This document shows positions 21,201-28,166 of a stretch of DNA of 64,000 nt, one piece after another. Source of the stretch: Apostichopus japonicus (taxonomy: Eukaryota; Echinodermata; Holothuroidea; Aspidochirotida; Stichopodidae); NCBI RefSeq assembly GCF_037975245.1, contig NC_092574.1, positions 24,272,713 through 24,336,712 on the forward strand, in the 5' to 3' direction. The position numbers were made by a program, and so were the translations under genes. The number at the start of each line of letters is the position of its first letter. The stretch's first letter is position 1. The notes below the pieces were generated by a model. That model saw only the letters and a program-made list of their open reading frames with translations. It did no database searches and was not told the DNA's origin.

Positions 21201-21698
21201 TCTCTCCCCCTCCACTGCCCCCCTCCGCTTCCCCCCTCCCCCCTCCCCCATCACCCCTCCCCCATCACCCCTCCCCCATCACCCCTTTCTGTTAAGAGAT
21301 CATACTTTGTCAACGATCTCAGTATGTACATTTCTTTCCTCCCAGAGTTCTTTCAGAGTAGATCCTCTCTGGCATCACCAAAAGTCTGTTCATATATTTG
21401 TTTTTTTCCCCAAACATTTGAATGTCTTTGCTGTTCGTAAAAATGCTCTAGTTTTCCGAGCTAGATTGACATACAGAGGGATGAGCATAAGATGAATAAA
21501 ACATGGGGCTCGGTCAGAATGGTGCAGAGTTACCAAATGAATGCGGAATAAACCCCCTCTCACTTGAATAACTTTCTTTTGGCATCGCAGATCAGTCGAG
21601 AATCCATCGATGCTGTTAAGGAATATTTCCGAGAAGATCTTGAAAAGAGTGACTGGCAGCTGATGATTGAATTGAAGAATATCCTCCAGATCATTTGA
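123..21698 (+). CDS. EIF5B: Eukaryotic translation initiation factor 5B (C-terminal 929 residues, 18 exons)
   Basis: eIF5B is the ribosome-dependent GTPase (IF2 family) that joins the 60S subunit to the 48S complex in the cytoplasm. Exons: 123-257, 1005-1174, 1500-1692, 2203-2250, 3299-3487, 4490-4725, 5357-5464, 5973-6083, 6668-6877, 8723-8854, 9581-9763, 10133-10294, 10708-10839, 11875-12006, 13268-13344, 17509-17812, 18758-18919, 21591-21698. All are bounded by AG/GT and the phases join, giving 929 residues plus a TGA stop. Fragment numbering: charged Lys/Glu-rich N-region 1-323; G1 GHVDTGKT 347-354; switch I around 371-381; G3 DTPGH 411-415 with the catalytic His; G4 NKID 465-468; G5 SAH 533-535; then domains II-IV. 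The start codon and more N-terminal exons lie before the window; vertebrate eIF5B is about 1220 residues. Introns in the acidic region are mostly phase 1, those in the GTPase core phase 0. Identification is certain from the family motifs. Confidence 0.97.
269..600. repeat. About 95-bp tandem repeat in eIF5B intron
   Basis: About 3.5 diverged copies of a unit with tgacgttggccaggatgaat near the start and gtaacacctggccagg near the end. Equivalent points are at 323, 419 and 514, so the period is 95-96 bp. It begins 11 bp after the donor of exon 123-257 but does not include exon sequence. Small reading frames here are artefacts. Confidence 0.85.
1005..1174 (+). CDS. EIF5B: eIF5B exon: charged coiled-coil region
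   Basis: Acceptor ccaaacag, donor gtaaac. It encodes fragment residues 45-101, including [20 protein letters not shown], which matches the conserved KAMQEAL helix of animal eIF5B. A long charged helix is predicted by eye. It enters in phase 1 and leaves in phase 0. Confidence 0.93.
1500..1692 (+). CDS. EIF5B: eIF5B exon: helical region with LTKAQKEAK
   Basis: Acceptor aatttttag, donor gtataa. It encodes residues 102-165 ([20 protein letters not shown] and on), corresponding to the LTKSQREARARAE region of vertebrate eIF5B. It continues the charged helix of the previous exon and ends in a basic KPRKKV stretch. Leaves in phase 1. Confidence 0.92.
2203..2250 (+). CDS. EIF5B: eIF5B 48-bp symmetric exon
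   Basis: Acceptor tttgtcacag, donor gtaagt. It encodes 16 residues ([16 protein letters not shown]) in the disordered acidic region. The exon is 1-1 symmetric, so skipping it would keep the frame. The call rests on splice sites and phase only, because this region is not conserved. Confidence 0.75.
2559..3060. repeat. 42-bp minisatellite, about 12 copies, in eIF5B intron
   Basis: The unit starts atgttatattccagtgctgt and has a regular 42-bp period (copies at 2559, 2601 and so on). Copies differ by one or two bases. Because 42 is a multiple of three and the unit has no stop in three of the six frames, both strands show long repetitive reading frames; I regard these as by-products. Lies between exons 2203-2250 and 3299-3487. 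Confidence 0.95.
3299..3487 (+). CDS. EIF5B: eIF5B exon: acidic region with DSWDAD and DNWDDE
   Basis: Acceptor gttttattcag, donor gtgaga. It encodes residues 182-244, a D/E-rich segment with two short tryptophan motifs ([10 protein letters not shown] and [10 protein letters not shown]). Similar W-containing acidic motifs occur in this part of animal eIF5B. It is 1-1 symmetric. The last 33 bases and the donor are duplicated downstream (3626-3811). Confidence 0.9.
3455..3811 (+). repeat. Tandem duplication of exon end + donor (eIF5B exon 3299-3487)
   Basis: Copy 1, 3455-3625, contains the last 33 coding bases of exon 3299-3487, its donor and 138 bp of intron. Copy 2, 3626-3811, repeats this, including the donor (gaag|gtgag). 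Copy 2 directly follows a CAG (3623-3625), so bases 3626-3655 (30 nt) form a potential small exon of phase 1-1 encoding only acidic/lysine residues in the host frame. The pre-AG tract is G-rich, so splicing strength is doubtful. Downstream intron sequence (catatgttcattattaa, tatatcacatttgt) is shared by both copies. Confidence 0.85.
4490..4725 (+). CDS. EIF5B: eIF5B exon: acidic serine-rich region
   Basis: The acceptor after the pyrimidine tract is tttcaag and the donor is gtaatt. It encodes residues 245-323: a lysine-rich start, then a long D/E/S tract ([17 protein letters not shown]) with many potential CK2-type acidic serines. Ends in phase 0. The exon end and donor are duplicated at 4871-5031. 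Confidence 0.9.
4693..5031 (+). repeat. Tandem duplication of exon end + donor (eIF5B exon 4490-4725)
   Basis: Copy 1, 4693-4870, begins in the last 33 bases of the exon. Copy 2, 4871-5031, repeats the exon end (acaaagagcagttaccagg), the donor (aaag|gtaattt at 4904) and the following intron through atatgggtcat. Divergence is modest, and both copies carry the segment with gtgtgagacaagcttgat. The second exon end is not in the host frame if spliced from the nearest CAG (25 nt). Confidence 0.85.
5357..5464 (+). CDS. EIF5B: eIF5B exon: G1 P-loop
   Basis: Acceptor tttttcag, donor gtaagt. It encodes residues 324-359. Contains [16 protein letters not shown]: the G1 P-loop GHVDTGKT at 347-354 contacts GTP phosphates and Mg. 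This is the start of the conserved GTPase domain. Confidence 0.98.
5973..6083 (+). CDS. EIF5B: eIF5B exon: switch I
   Basis: Acceptor cattttacag, donor gtgggt. It encodes residues 360-396. [13 protein letters not shown] is the switch I signature of IF2/eIF5B; the threonine of GGIT (374) is the Mg-coordinating residue in the family. Confidence 0.98.
6668..6877 (+). CDS. EIF5B: eIF5B exon: G3/switch II
   Basis: Acceptor ttctcgacag, donor gtaaga. It encodes residues 397-466. [19 protein letters not shown] holds G3 with the catalytic histidine (415), followed by the conserved helix [19 protein letters not shown]. It ends with the NK of the G4 motif, so G4 is split by the intron. Confidence 0.98.
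6985..7535. repeat. AGTACT palindromic minisatellite in eIF5B intron
   Basis: About 25 repeats of a roughly 20-bp unit built from agtactccatagagtact, which is nearly self-complementary (only the inner bases differ). Copies vary at the centre (ccatagag, ccattcag, ctatggag). Immediate inverted repeats throughout would allow many alternative hairpins in DNA or pre-mRNA. Lies in the 1.85-kb intron between exons 6668-6877 and 8723-8854. Confidence 0.85.
8100..8643. repeat. About 270-bp tandem duplication in eIF5B intron
   Basis: Two diverged copies, about 8100-8357 and 8358-8643. Each carries the cattcatagaacatacactt type start, a C-rich tract, gagtgaggttaatagttt, and gtgttggataaaagtaatga through catgatatttgaaagatg. 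The array ends 80 bp before exon 8723-8854. It contains no exon sequence. Confidence 0.85.
8723..8854 (+). CDS. EIF5B: eIF5B exon: G4 end
   Basis: Acceptor tttacctcag, donor gtttgt. It encodes residues 467-510. It starts with ID, completing the NKID guanine-specificity motif, then RLYEW and [11 protein letters not shown], both conserved in the family. Phase 0 at both ends. Confidence 0.97.
9071..9556. repeat. 86-bp tandem repeat, about 5.7 copies, before eIF5B exon 9581
   Basis: Units start at 9071, 9157, 9243, 9329, 9415 and 9501. The unit reads aatacaagattggtctacac, then ggctttgtacatgttgactg and gtggaatgtttatagaaggg. The last copy is cut at gactggagtatcc, 25 bp before the acceptor of exon 9581-9763. 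Copies are very similar, which suggests recent homogenisation. Confidence 0.93.
9581..9763 (+). CDS. EIF5B: eIF5B exon: G5 and linker to domain II
   Basis: Acceptor tcttttgcag, donor gtatgt. It encodes residues 511-571. [14 protein letters not shown] carries the G5 SAH motif (533-535). The last 61 bases, covering the helix leading to domain II, are the source of two downstream tandem copies (9821-10064). Confidence 0.97.
9703..10072 (+). repeat. Triplicated exon end + donor (eIF5B exon 9581-9763)
   Basis: Copy 1, 9703-9820, holds the last 61 exon bases, donor and 57 bp of intron. Copy 2 is 9821-9939, copy 3 is 9940-10064, and a stub of copy 4 is 10065-10072. In copy 2 the segment 9838-9876 (39 nt, after ttacag, before gtatgt) and in copy 3 the segment 9957-10001 (45 nt, after ctgcag, before gtatgc) are open in the host phase. 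They encode [13 protein letters not shown] and [15 protein letters not shown]. Copy 2 lacks six bases, an in-frame change. If used, they would lengthen the linker between the GTPase domain and domain II. Confidence 0.9.
10133..10294 (+). CDS. EIF5B: eIF5B exon: domain II (beta-barrel)
   Basis: Acceptor gtttgttgacag, donor gtgagt. It encodes residues 572-625: [20 protein letters not shown] and [20 protein letters not shown], characteristic of eIF5B domain II, an EF-Tu-like barrel. Phase 0 at both ends. Confidence 0.97.
10708..10839 (+). CDS. EIF5B: eIF5B exon: domain II/III
   Basis: Acceptor ttcattccag, donor gtttgt. It encodes residues 626-669, with [20 protein letters not shown] matching the conserved AAQGVKILGKDLEKTLAG of the family. 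Confidence 0.97.
11875..12006 (+). CDS. EIF5B: eIF5B exon: domain III
   Basis: Acceptor ttttttgtag, donor gtaagt. It encodes residues 670-713. [20 protein letters not shown] is a near-invariant block of eIF5B domain III. Confidence 0.97.
12367..12800 (-). mobile_element. LINE 3'-end remnant (CR1/jockey-like), in eIF5B intron
   Basis: On the - strand the segment ends in ggacaataaagtttc followed by a (tatc)n tail, a common arrangement at the 3' end of invertebrate non-LTR elements. Upstream on the same strand a short frame reads [20 protein letters not shown], resembling the C-terminal SF.P.AI.L.N block of CR1/jockey-type reverse transcriptases. The rest of the element is missing. Family assignment is tentative. 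Confidence 0.55.
13268..13344 (+). CDS. EIF5B: eIF5B exon: domain III end
   Basis: Acceptor ctcttttacag, donor gtaagt. It encodes residues 714-738 ([20 protein letters not shown]). The exon ends two bases into a Gln codon completed by the first base of exon 17509. Degenerate copies of this exon and of its donor lie downstream in the intron. Confidence 0.96.
13445..13640 (+). repeat. 41-bp array derived from an exon end and donor
   Basis: Five copies of a perfect donor core gtaagtatgaaa at 13449, 13490, 13531, 13572 and 13613 (41-bp period). Each is preceded by ggaacatactaggta or similar, which resembles the true exon end ggaacatgatagcca before the donor at 13345. I infer the array grew from a copy of this exon/intron boundary. 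Confidence 0.75.
13748..13905 (+). repeat. Degenerate copies of eIF5B exon 13268-13344
   Basis: 13752-13775 repeats the exon end (aacatgatagccagtaa). 13808-13905 aligns with the whole 77-bp exon: ataaatattgttccag, then gaatgaaagcatcag, then gagcacggtagctggcaagt. It has several substitutions and out-of-frame length changes, and the donor has become gcaagt. Read as a dead exon copy. Confidence 0.7.
13906..17508. other. Rest of the longest eIF5B intron
   Basis: No coding signal, RNA gene or clear element recognised. Contains homopolymer G/C runs (about 15889-15901, 16870-16886). The scattered short frames (for example 15309-15623, 16142-16402) have no recognisable similarity. I see nothing else supportable. 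Confidence 0.5.
17509..17812 (+). CDS. EIF5B: eIF5B exon: domain IV start
   Basis: Acceptor tctcttctcccag, donor gtacgt. It encodes residues 739-840 ([50 protein letters not shown]). It includes the linker helix and the start of the C-terminal barrel, which contacts Met-tRNAi in the family. It follows the longest intron of the gene in the window, 4.2 kb. Confidence 0.97.
18758..18919 (+). CDS. EIF5B: eIF5B exon: domain IV
   Basis: Acceptor ttttcttgcag, donor gtgagt. It encodes residues 841-894 ([37 protein letters not shown]), the conserved C-terminal barrel. Confidence 0.97.
19160..19640 (-). mobile_element. LINE reverse-transcriptase C-terminal fragment, in eIF5B intron
   Basis: The - strand encodes [20 protein letters not shown], then [20 protein letters not shown] and [14 protein letters not shown]. 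This is the typical C-terminal block of jockey/CR1-like LINE polymerases (FF.NR..N.WN.LP..VV...S.N.FK..LDKH). A stop follows at about 19289, and the tail runs into tagttt repeats at 19178-19203. A short (catgaaaaaa)n run interrupts the upstream side. Dead, 5'-truncated copy. Confidence 0.8.
20940..21330. repeat. About 130-bp tandem repeat in last eIF5B intron
   Basis: Three to four copies of a unit containing atactttgtcaacgatctca, gtatgtac, ttactttccccgcag, ctgttctctccc and a C-rich (ccctcccccatcacc)n stretch. Copies are at about 21005, 21150 and 21297. The pyrimidine-rich tracts followed by gcag look like splice acceptors, but no coding sequence follows them. Confidence 0.8.
21591..21698 (+). 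CDS. EIF5B: eIF5B last coding exon with stop
   Basis: Acceptor ggcatcgcag. It encodes residues 895-929 ([20 protein letters not shown], then [15 protein letters not shown]) and TGA at 21696-21698. The DWQL..ELK ending matches the C-terminal helix that binds eIF1A in the family. A 3' UTR must follow. No strong polyadenylation signal is close; the first exact AATAAA I see on this strand is at 23185-23190. Confidence 0.97.
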   Translation: MSRESIDAVKEYFREDLEKSDWQLMIELKNILQII

Positions 21699-23184
21699 CC
21701 CAGTTGAACCCATCGTAGACCATTGGACGACGAAAAGAGCGGCAACAAGCGAGAAAGCAACAACAAAACAACCCCACAGAGATGTTTTTGTAAAGGATTC
21801 TGGGAATTGACATTGATGCAGCTCATATCCGTCTGAACAAACTAACGACGGGCAGTCTTTGAAGGAAGGATAAAGTCATGTCGCTGTTAAATGGATCCGA
21901 ACGATTGGCAGGAGTTTGGAACTGAAATTTGTTGGAATTCCTATCGTGAGGGACTAAACTTTACAGACAAACCTTCCTGTACAGATCATTAATAAGTATG
22001 TGTTCTGTGATAGTTGATATGTTAGCTTCAGAAAACATTACTAATGGGTTTCAAAGACAGGTGCACTAGTAGAGAACCACTTAGTATTTATTATAAACAG
22101 TTGTTGCTAGGACAGGTCCAAATTTGAACATTCTTCCCGCCTTATTAATAATGGATATCCAAGGTCCAAAGCTGACTTTCTCTGTTTAATCATCTTGAAA
22201 AGGAATATAAATTTTGCAGAACTAAATTGAATCTTGTTAAACTAAAGGCGTTAATCATACATTAATTAAAAAATATATATATTTTTGTTCATGTAGGAAA
22301 CAAATAACAATTCAAGTATTGTTTACAAATTGCAATGATGTATTTTGTGAAGGAACTATCTTGAATGGTTATGTTATGTATGTAACCTCAACATTGTAGG
22401 TTTAAATGTTGTGTCACTTACTGCGTTGGAAGTAGTAAACCCGCCAACGTTTAATATATATGTTGCAGAATTTATAGTCAATTTTGAATGTCTGCAACAC
22501 AGACCCACTAAGAATGCCTGGTCCAGGTTAAACGTCAAATTAATTCTTTCACATTAAAACCTACCAAAAAAAGACAAATACATTTTTCAGTCTTTAATTT
22601 CAAGTGTCTCTGTAACGTTAAACAGGTTTATATTGAAAAGCTGTACCTACGTACAAGTAATGTATCACATCCACCCTTATCTTGCCATCTAGGAAACTAG
22701 AAGGCAAGATTTTCTCCAAAGGGGGGATATTCCAGTGGCTGAATTTGTGTTTTATCAAATTGTTTGGAAATACTCTGCATTTTCATGTTACGACCATATT
22801 CCTCGTAGCATTTTGTTTGGTGAAGATTGGAACATTTTCAAGTTTTCTGATATTTTGCGATTGCGTCTGGCAACAGCAGTGTGAATGAAGTCGTCATCGC
22901 ACTTGACTTGACTTGAATTTTTTTTTTTCTCGTTATAAATATTGAAATGATTTATCCAACGATGAATGTAATATTTCTCCAGAAAAGTTTCATTTTGATG
23001 AAATTCTAGATACAGAGAACATTGACAGCTAATTAAACATTTGAAATGTATCACATTTCGAGCATATAATCGACAAGAAGATTTTAATGGGAATGTAAAG
23101 GTTTTGAAGAACATCTACTGTGATACATACTCTGGGAGGTCTCAGCCATTTAAATATGCTAAATTTATTCAACCATATATTCAA

Positions 23185-23190
23185 AATAAA
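23185..23190 (+). terminator. Candidate polyadenylation signal for eIF5B
   Basis: First exact AATAAA downstream of the eIF5B stop that I found on the + strand, 1.5 kb away. ATTAAA variants occur earlier (about 22264 and 22553). Which one is used cannot be decided from sequence. Confidence 0.25.
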
Positions 23191-23249
23191 CAAAATTGTT
23201 TAGCAAACTGTTTATCCACTAAAGAGCCTGTGTAAAAGAATGTGTAAAA

Positions 23250-23329
23250 GTAAGAGGGCCTGACGTTTCAATCCTAGCAGGATCTTCTGAAGAAGATCCT
23301 GCTAGGATTGGAACTTTAGGACCTCTTAC
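23250..23329. repeat. 80-bp hairpin sharing a dispersed motif with 39438-39475
   Basis: Two 39-base arms meet at a 2-base centre. The left arm begins gtaagagggcctgacgtttc and the right arm ends tttaggacctcttac; a handful of mismatches fall in the outer halves, while the inner part (aatcctagcaggatcttct) pairs exactly. The left arm also occurs in RPS3 intron DNA at 39438, so this is a dispersed repeat present here as an inverted pair. Confidence 0.8.
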
Positions 23330-23545
23330 TTTGACACAGCCATATATTCAGTTAGAGATAAGATATTCAGATAGGGTTTAATACAGACAGGAGGAATTTT
23401 ATCCCCACAAATGTTACATTGTGTACCACCGGAAAACCACTTTTTTATTTTGTCATTTCCAGGAAGTTATTTTGCTTGGTTTCATATTTTTCTTCACATC
23501 ACCACAGATACTATGACTGTAAAGTTACATACTTCTATGTTTAAA

Positions 23546-23749
23546 TGAATTTATTGGGACTTTGTGTTTCTTTGCTTATGGGGTTACATGAATTCATTGA
23601 GACTTGGTCTGTTTCTTCACTTTAGGGTTTTAAATGGATTGGTTGAGACTTGGTCTGCTTCTTAGCTTTAGGGGTGTAAATGAATTCATTGAGACTTGGT
23701 CTGCTTCTTAAATTTAGGGTTATATGAATTCATTGAGACTTGGTCTGCT
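23546..23749. repeat. About 53-bp tandem repeat, 4 copies
   Basis: Unit tgaattcattgagacttggt, ctgcttctt, then tttagggttatat. The first copy is the most diverged (atttattgggactttgtgtt). Intergenic, 2 kb after eIF5B. Confidence 0.85.
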
Positions 23750-26744
23750 TTTTTTTATCACACCCTCCCACAATTCCAGTTCTTGCTTTATGCAGTTGTT
23801 ATAACAGAAAGCAGTTTGATGTTAACCAAATTCTGCTCTGTTGTGTTTGAACTGTAACAACGTGTTCTCCGACTTACAGTTTCAAAGACTGATGCTACTG
23901 TTTTTCCATTTGGCACTTTTAAATGATTCACTGGTAAATCTGTAGGTGCTTTTCTTGAAATTGCAAAGTTGGTTATATAAGGGATAAACATTGCTAGTTT
24001 CATTTATCTTTGTCTGTTAGCATAATTTCTTCTCAATCTCTCTCTAAAACAACAAAAAAGAACCATTTTGTAGCAGTAAAGTGAAAAGAGTAAAACAGGC
24101 AAGTGTTTGGCTTCATTGCTCATCAGTAATAGGTAGGAGGGGAGGGGGGGGGGGGAGAATGATGGTGTTGAAACCTCACTGATAAACTGTTATCATGTTT
24201 ATGCTATTTCATTTTTGAAAGTTGGCCTGGAGGATGGGTCCACCCCCTCCCCTTTCCTTTGTGGGAAAATGATTTTGAAGGGTACCTAGGTGAACAGTGG
24301 TAGCAGATTTAAAGTTTAAATTTAATCTCAATGAAAGAAAGGAACTGTTGAAGGACTGTAGCGATTAACTTTCTGCCTTTTCCATCTTCAAATTGGAGTA
24401 GCTACATGTCCAAGTCACAGTTAAAAATGGTTTGGCAATATAAAAGTATTGTTGGAAGTTCCAATAAGATCCAGATATACTTCAAAAGTTTGTCAACCCC
24501 CCCCCCCCCAGACACTCACATAAGAAAGTGGAAAAAGTCTGGATATATGGTAACCCTATACCATGATCACAGACTACCGGATAAATCAGGTTAGATTGGT
24601 AAATCATGTTGCAAATATTCAAATATTTGATCTTTTTTGAGTGTTTTCTTCCAGTACATTCATATCTCTCCAATATACTGCAACATATAATGCTGTATAT
24701 ATCCCACAGGGTTTCTTGTTTAGCTCTGTTAGTAGTTTTATTTCGACCTATTTGCTTGTCCTGTAAGCTGTGCAACTTTGTTCAGGTCACTATTTTCGTG
24801 ACAGCCTAAAACTTAAATAAGAGAATGCATAATGTTACACATTGCTTAAAGTAAAATGTACGGAACTGTCAAAGCAGTGTGAGAAGAGTTGTTGACTTAA
24901 TTACTTAAAAAGTATTTTTAATTCTTGAGGTAACTTTTGTGCTACGTTGAATGACAGTATGATAAAATGTAGCAAAGATTAAAATTAATTTCCAGTTCCC
25001 AGATTAATATTGATTTACAATTTCCCTTAAAATTTTTGGAGGGGAATGTGGAAAATGTGGGGGGGGGGGTGGGAGGAGTTTGTTCAACCAAATATTCCAA
25101 GGAGTGCTAACCTTTGGATTATGGATGATTTTATTTTATTTAGGAAGATGTTTATCAAGTGGATGAGCTCCGTAAGTGACTGTTTATTGGAATGTCAAGT
25201 GCATTTTATTGGTGAGGTGCAGCTCATCCTAACAGCATAGCATGGTCTATGCTAGCCATTAGTATCTACCATTACTTTTGGTCTTTTTGGACGTTCTTTG
25301 TAACATAAGTATTGTCTTCAGGTGTTATCAAACTAAAATTGAAAACATTTAAATTACGATGGTTTTCATTCCCTCCCCCCCCTATTTTTTATTTTTGTCA
25401 GTGTAATACACATGTATAACACCATAACAAAACATTTGTGTCTATTGTTATCTATAACGTAATCGAAGGTTCACGAAGGCTGGGAACACTCCCCCTGTGA
25501 CAATTTATTTGTAAAGAGACATTTCTTCTCTACAAACCCTGTTTTCTTAGCTCTCCTCAGGGGGAAATTTATTATTATTTTATATTCAGATGGTTGTTTA
25601 TCTTGTGTCATACATCATAACTTATTTGGCAGCTTGAGGCCAATTAAAAGACAGGTGAAACAGAGTTTGAAAGGTTTCCTGGAAAGCTGCAACAGTTTAA
25701 TGGTGATGTGCTTCAGTTAAAGAGACATTCTGGTGGCAATGTTCCAAACTGATGATTTAAAGGCAGTCAGAATAGGCCCCAAATTATAGCACGCTAGAAT
25801 TACTAAATTTTTTCAAAAAGTATTTTCCTGGAGGTGTTAAACTCTCCATATTGTTCTCAGACATTTTTTAAGGAACACACAAAATGACTGAAGTGAGGAC
25901 AATTTCCTCGAAGGTTGTAATAAAAACAGTCCAAGAGATTTGACCAAAAGTGACCATATTTGAATATCTAGCATATTTGGGGCCAATACAGCATATCTTA
26001 AAGAGAAAATTATTCCATGGCTGACCAATCTCAATGTATGTTGTCCCCATCCTAGATACGAATGATTGAATGTAACCAAGTTTGACCAGCTAAACCTTTT
26101 ACTCACTTAAAGCAAGTGTATCACAGTAGATCATCTATGATTGATACATTTGGAATGTCTGCTTTATAATAGCTGTCACAACTCTCTGTAGTTAAAGAAT
26201 TTCAGCTAAATGCAACTCTTGTTGTTTTGTAGAAATATTACTTTCCTCTGTGGATAAATGATTGGAATCTTGCAATAAGATAATTCTCACATTTAGAACG
26301 AGGAACTCGCCAAACCTGAAATAATTTCCGCTGTAATGTTTCAACGCTTTGGAGGAAGTGATTCCATAAGTTTCCAAGGAAACCACAGCAAGTTCTACCT
26401 AGCATTTTCAATGATAAATGAGAAGCACCCTGCCCCCCATCCTATTAACCAATCAGTGCTCTTACTCATCAAGTAATATTACATGCAAGGCCAGGCCTAA
26501 TCATAGGCGGTCCAGGCTACATGCCCAACGACGCCACTGAACTGGAATCGAGCTGACATGTAATGATAATTCATTAAGGGCATTCTGGCTCTAACTTCAA
26601 TTTATTTTACTGTAAATTTCAAACCCTTTTCTGGCACTGAGCCATTTCAGCTTTTTTTTTTTTACTCTCCTTGACATCTGGGAAAAAATTGGAAGATGAG
26701 ATGAATGTTTATCATATTTTTCACTTCTTAAAGAAGAATCTGGC

Positions 26745-27555
26745 ACCTAAACATTAGAATTTGGCAGGCCATCTAAACATTAGAATCTGGCAGGCAATTT
26801 AAACATTAGAATCTGGTAGGCCTTCTGAACATTAGAATTTGACAGGCCCTCTAAACATTATAATCTGGCAGGCCCTCTAAACATTAGAATTTGGCAGGCC
26901 CTTGTAACATTAGAATCTGGCAGGCCCACTAAACATTAGAATCTGGCAGGCCCTCTAAACATTAGAATATAGCAAGCCCTCTAAACATTATAATCTGGCA
27001 GGCCCACTAAACATTAGAATTTGGCAGGCCCTTGTAACATTAGAATCTGGCAGGCCCACTAAACATTAGAATCTGGCAGGCCCTCTAAACATTAGAATAT
27101 AGCAAGCCCTCTAAACATTATAATCTGGCAGGCCCACTAAACATTAGAATTTGGCAGGCCATCTAAACATTAGAATCTGGCAGGCCCTCTAAATATTAGA
27201 ATCTGGCAGGCCCTCTAAAGATTCGAATCTGGCAGGACCTCTACACATTAGAATCTGGCAGGCCCTCTTAACATTAGAATCTGGCAGGCCATTTAAACAT
27301 TAGAATCTGGCAGGCCCTCTAAACATTAGAATCTGGCAGGACCGCTAAATATTAGAATCTGGCAGGCCCTCTAAATATTAGAATCTGGCAGGCCCTCTAA
27401 AGATTCGAATCTGGCAGGACCTCTACACATTAGAATCTGGCAGGCCCTCTTAACATTAGAATCTGGCAGGCCATTTAAACATTAGAATCTGGCAGGACCG
27501 CTAAATATTAGAATCTGGCAGGCACTCTAAACATTAGAATCTGGCAAGCCATCAT
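26745..27555. repeat. 26-bp minisatellite with higher-order structure, about 31 copies
   Basis: The unit is close to ctctaaacattagaatctgg plus caggcc. Variant units recur in fixed order: a block containing agaatatagcaagcc and cttgtaacattag occurs twice (about 26893-27000 and 27001-27128). A block with aaagattcgaatctggcagg, acctctacacattag and cctcttaacattag occurs twice (about 27187-27315 and 27366-27495). The array therefore grew by copying multi-unit blocks as well as single units. Confidence 0.93.
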
Positions 27556-28162
27556 TAGAATGAAATCATCATATGAATCGAAGTAAACCAATGGTTTCAG
27601 TGAATACGTTTCCAATCAAATGCAAAGTTTGTACTCTTGCTATAATCTGTTAAACTCATTTTATGCTTTATTCACAGAAGTTGTCACAAAGTGCATCACA
27701 ATGAGTTGCTAATTACCTAACTTGAAATTGATTAAATCAAAAACAAAAAGGAATATTGTGATAGTACACTGCCCTTTTATTGCAAGTTCTCTCAATATTT
27801 CCCAGTTGCCATGGGAGCAAGTCTATAGATTGATTCATTGCAACAGTCAAATTAAAACAGTTTACAGATCAAATGATCTGTTGCTGAAAACCTACAAAGG
27901 TCTATTTTGATAGAACATACATGTTCATGCTCAAGTGCCTTTATAAAGTACAGAGTTGAGTTGAAATGATACCATTGTAACATTTATTCTTGCTTTCTTC
28001 TTAAAGAGTGCCATTTGGTTAACAGGATGTATGGGTCAAGAAATTTTGAGGGATATCTTATCATTGGTAGACAACATTGGGATAAAACTTTTTGTCTTCA
28101 TATTGTCTGTATTAAGACTCAACTTTGAAATTTTGCTTACACAAAATTATTTAGATTGAAAG
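27556..28162. other. Intergenic DNA before the LTR element
   Basis: AT-rich sequence between the minisatellite and the retrotransposon target site. The short frame 27722-27910 is not recognisable. Nothing else seen. Confidence 0.5.
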
Positions 28163-28166
28163 CTAA

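Larger units (their letters stand above)
21699..26740. other. eIF5B 3' UTR and intergenic DNA
   Basis: No gene recognised on either strand. It starts with the 3' UTR of eIF5B, whose length is unknown. Short frames lack family similarity. Apart from the hairpin at 23250-23329, the 53-bp repeat near 23546-23749 and homopolymer runs (24143-24156, 24499-24510), it appears to be plain AT-rich DNA. Confidence 0.5.

Noticed and set aside
25046-25240. Short peptide ending IGEVQLILTA resembling IGEVQLLLTAT in the 3' part of the LTR element (35705-35977)
   Set aside because: Only about ten residues match and the flanking DNA is unrelated by eye; probably coincidence. A nucleotide alignment would settle it.
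26745-27555. CRISPR-like regular array
   Set aside because: The 26-bp units are contiguous with no unique spacers, and the context is an intron-bearing animal genome. It is a minisatellite.
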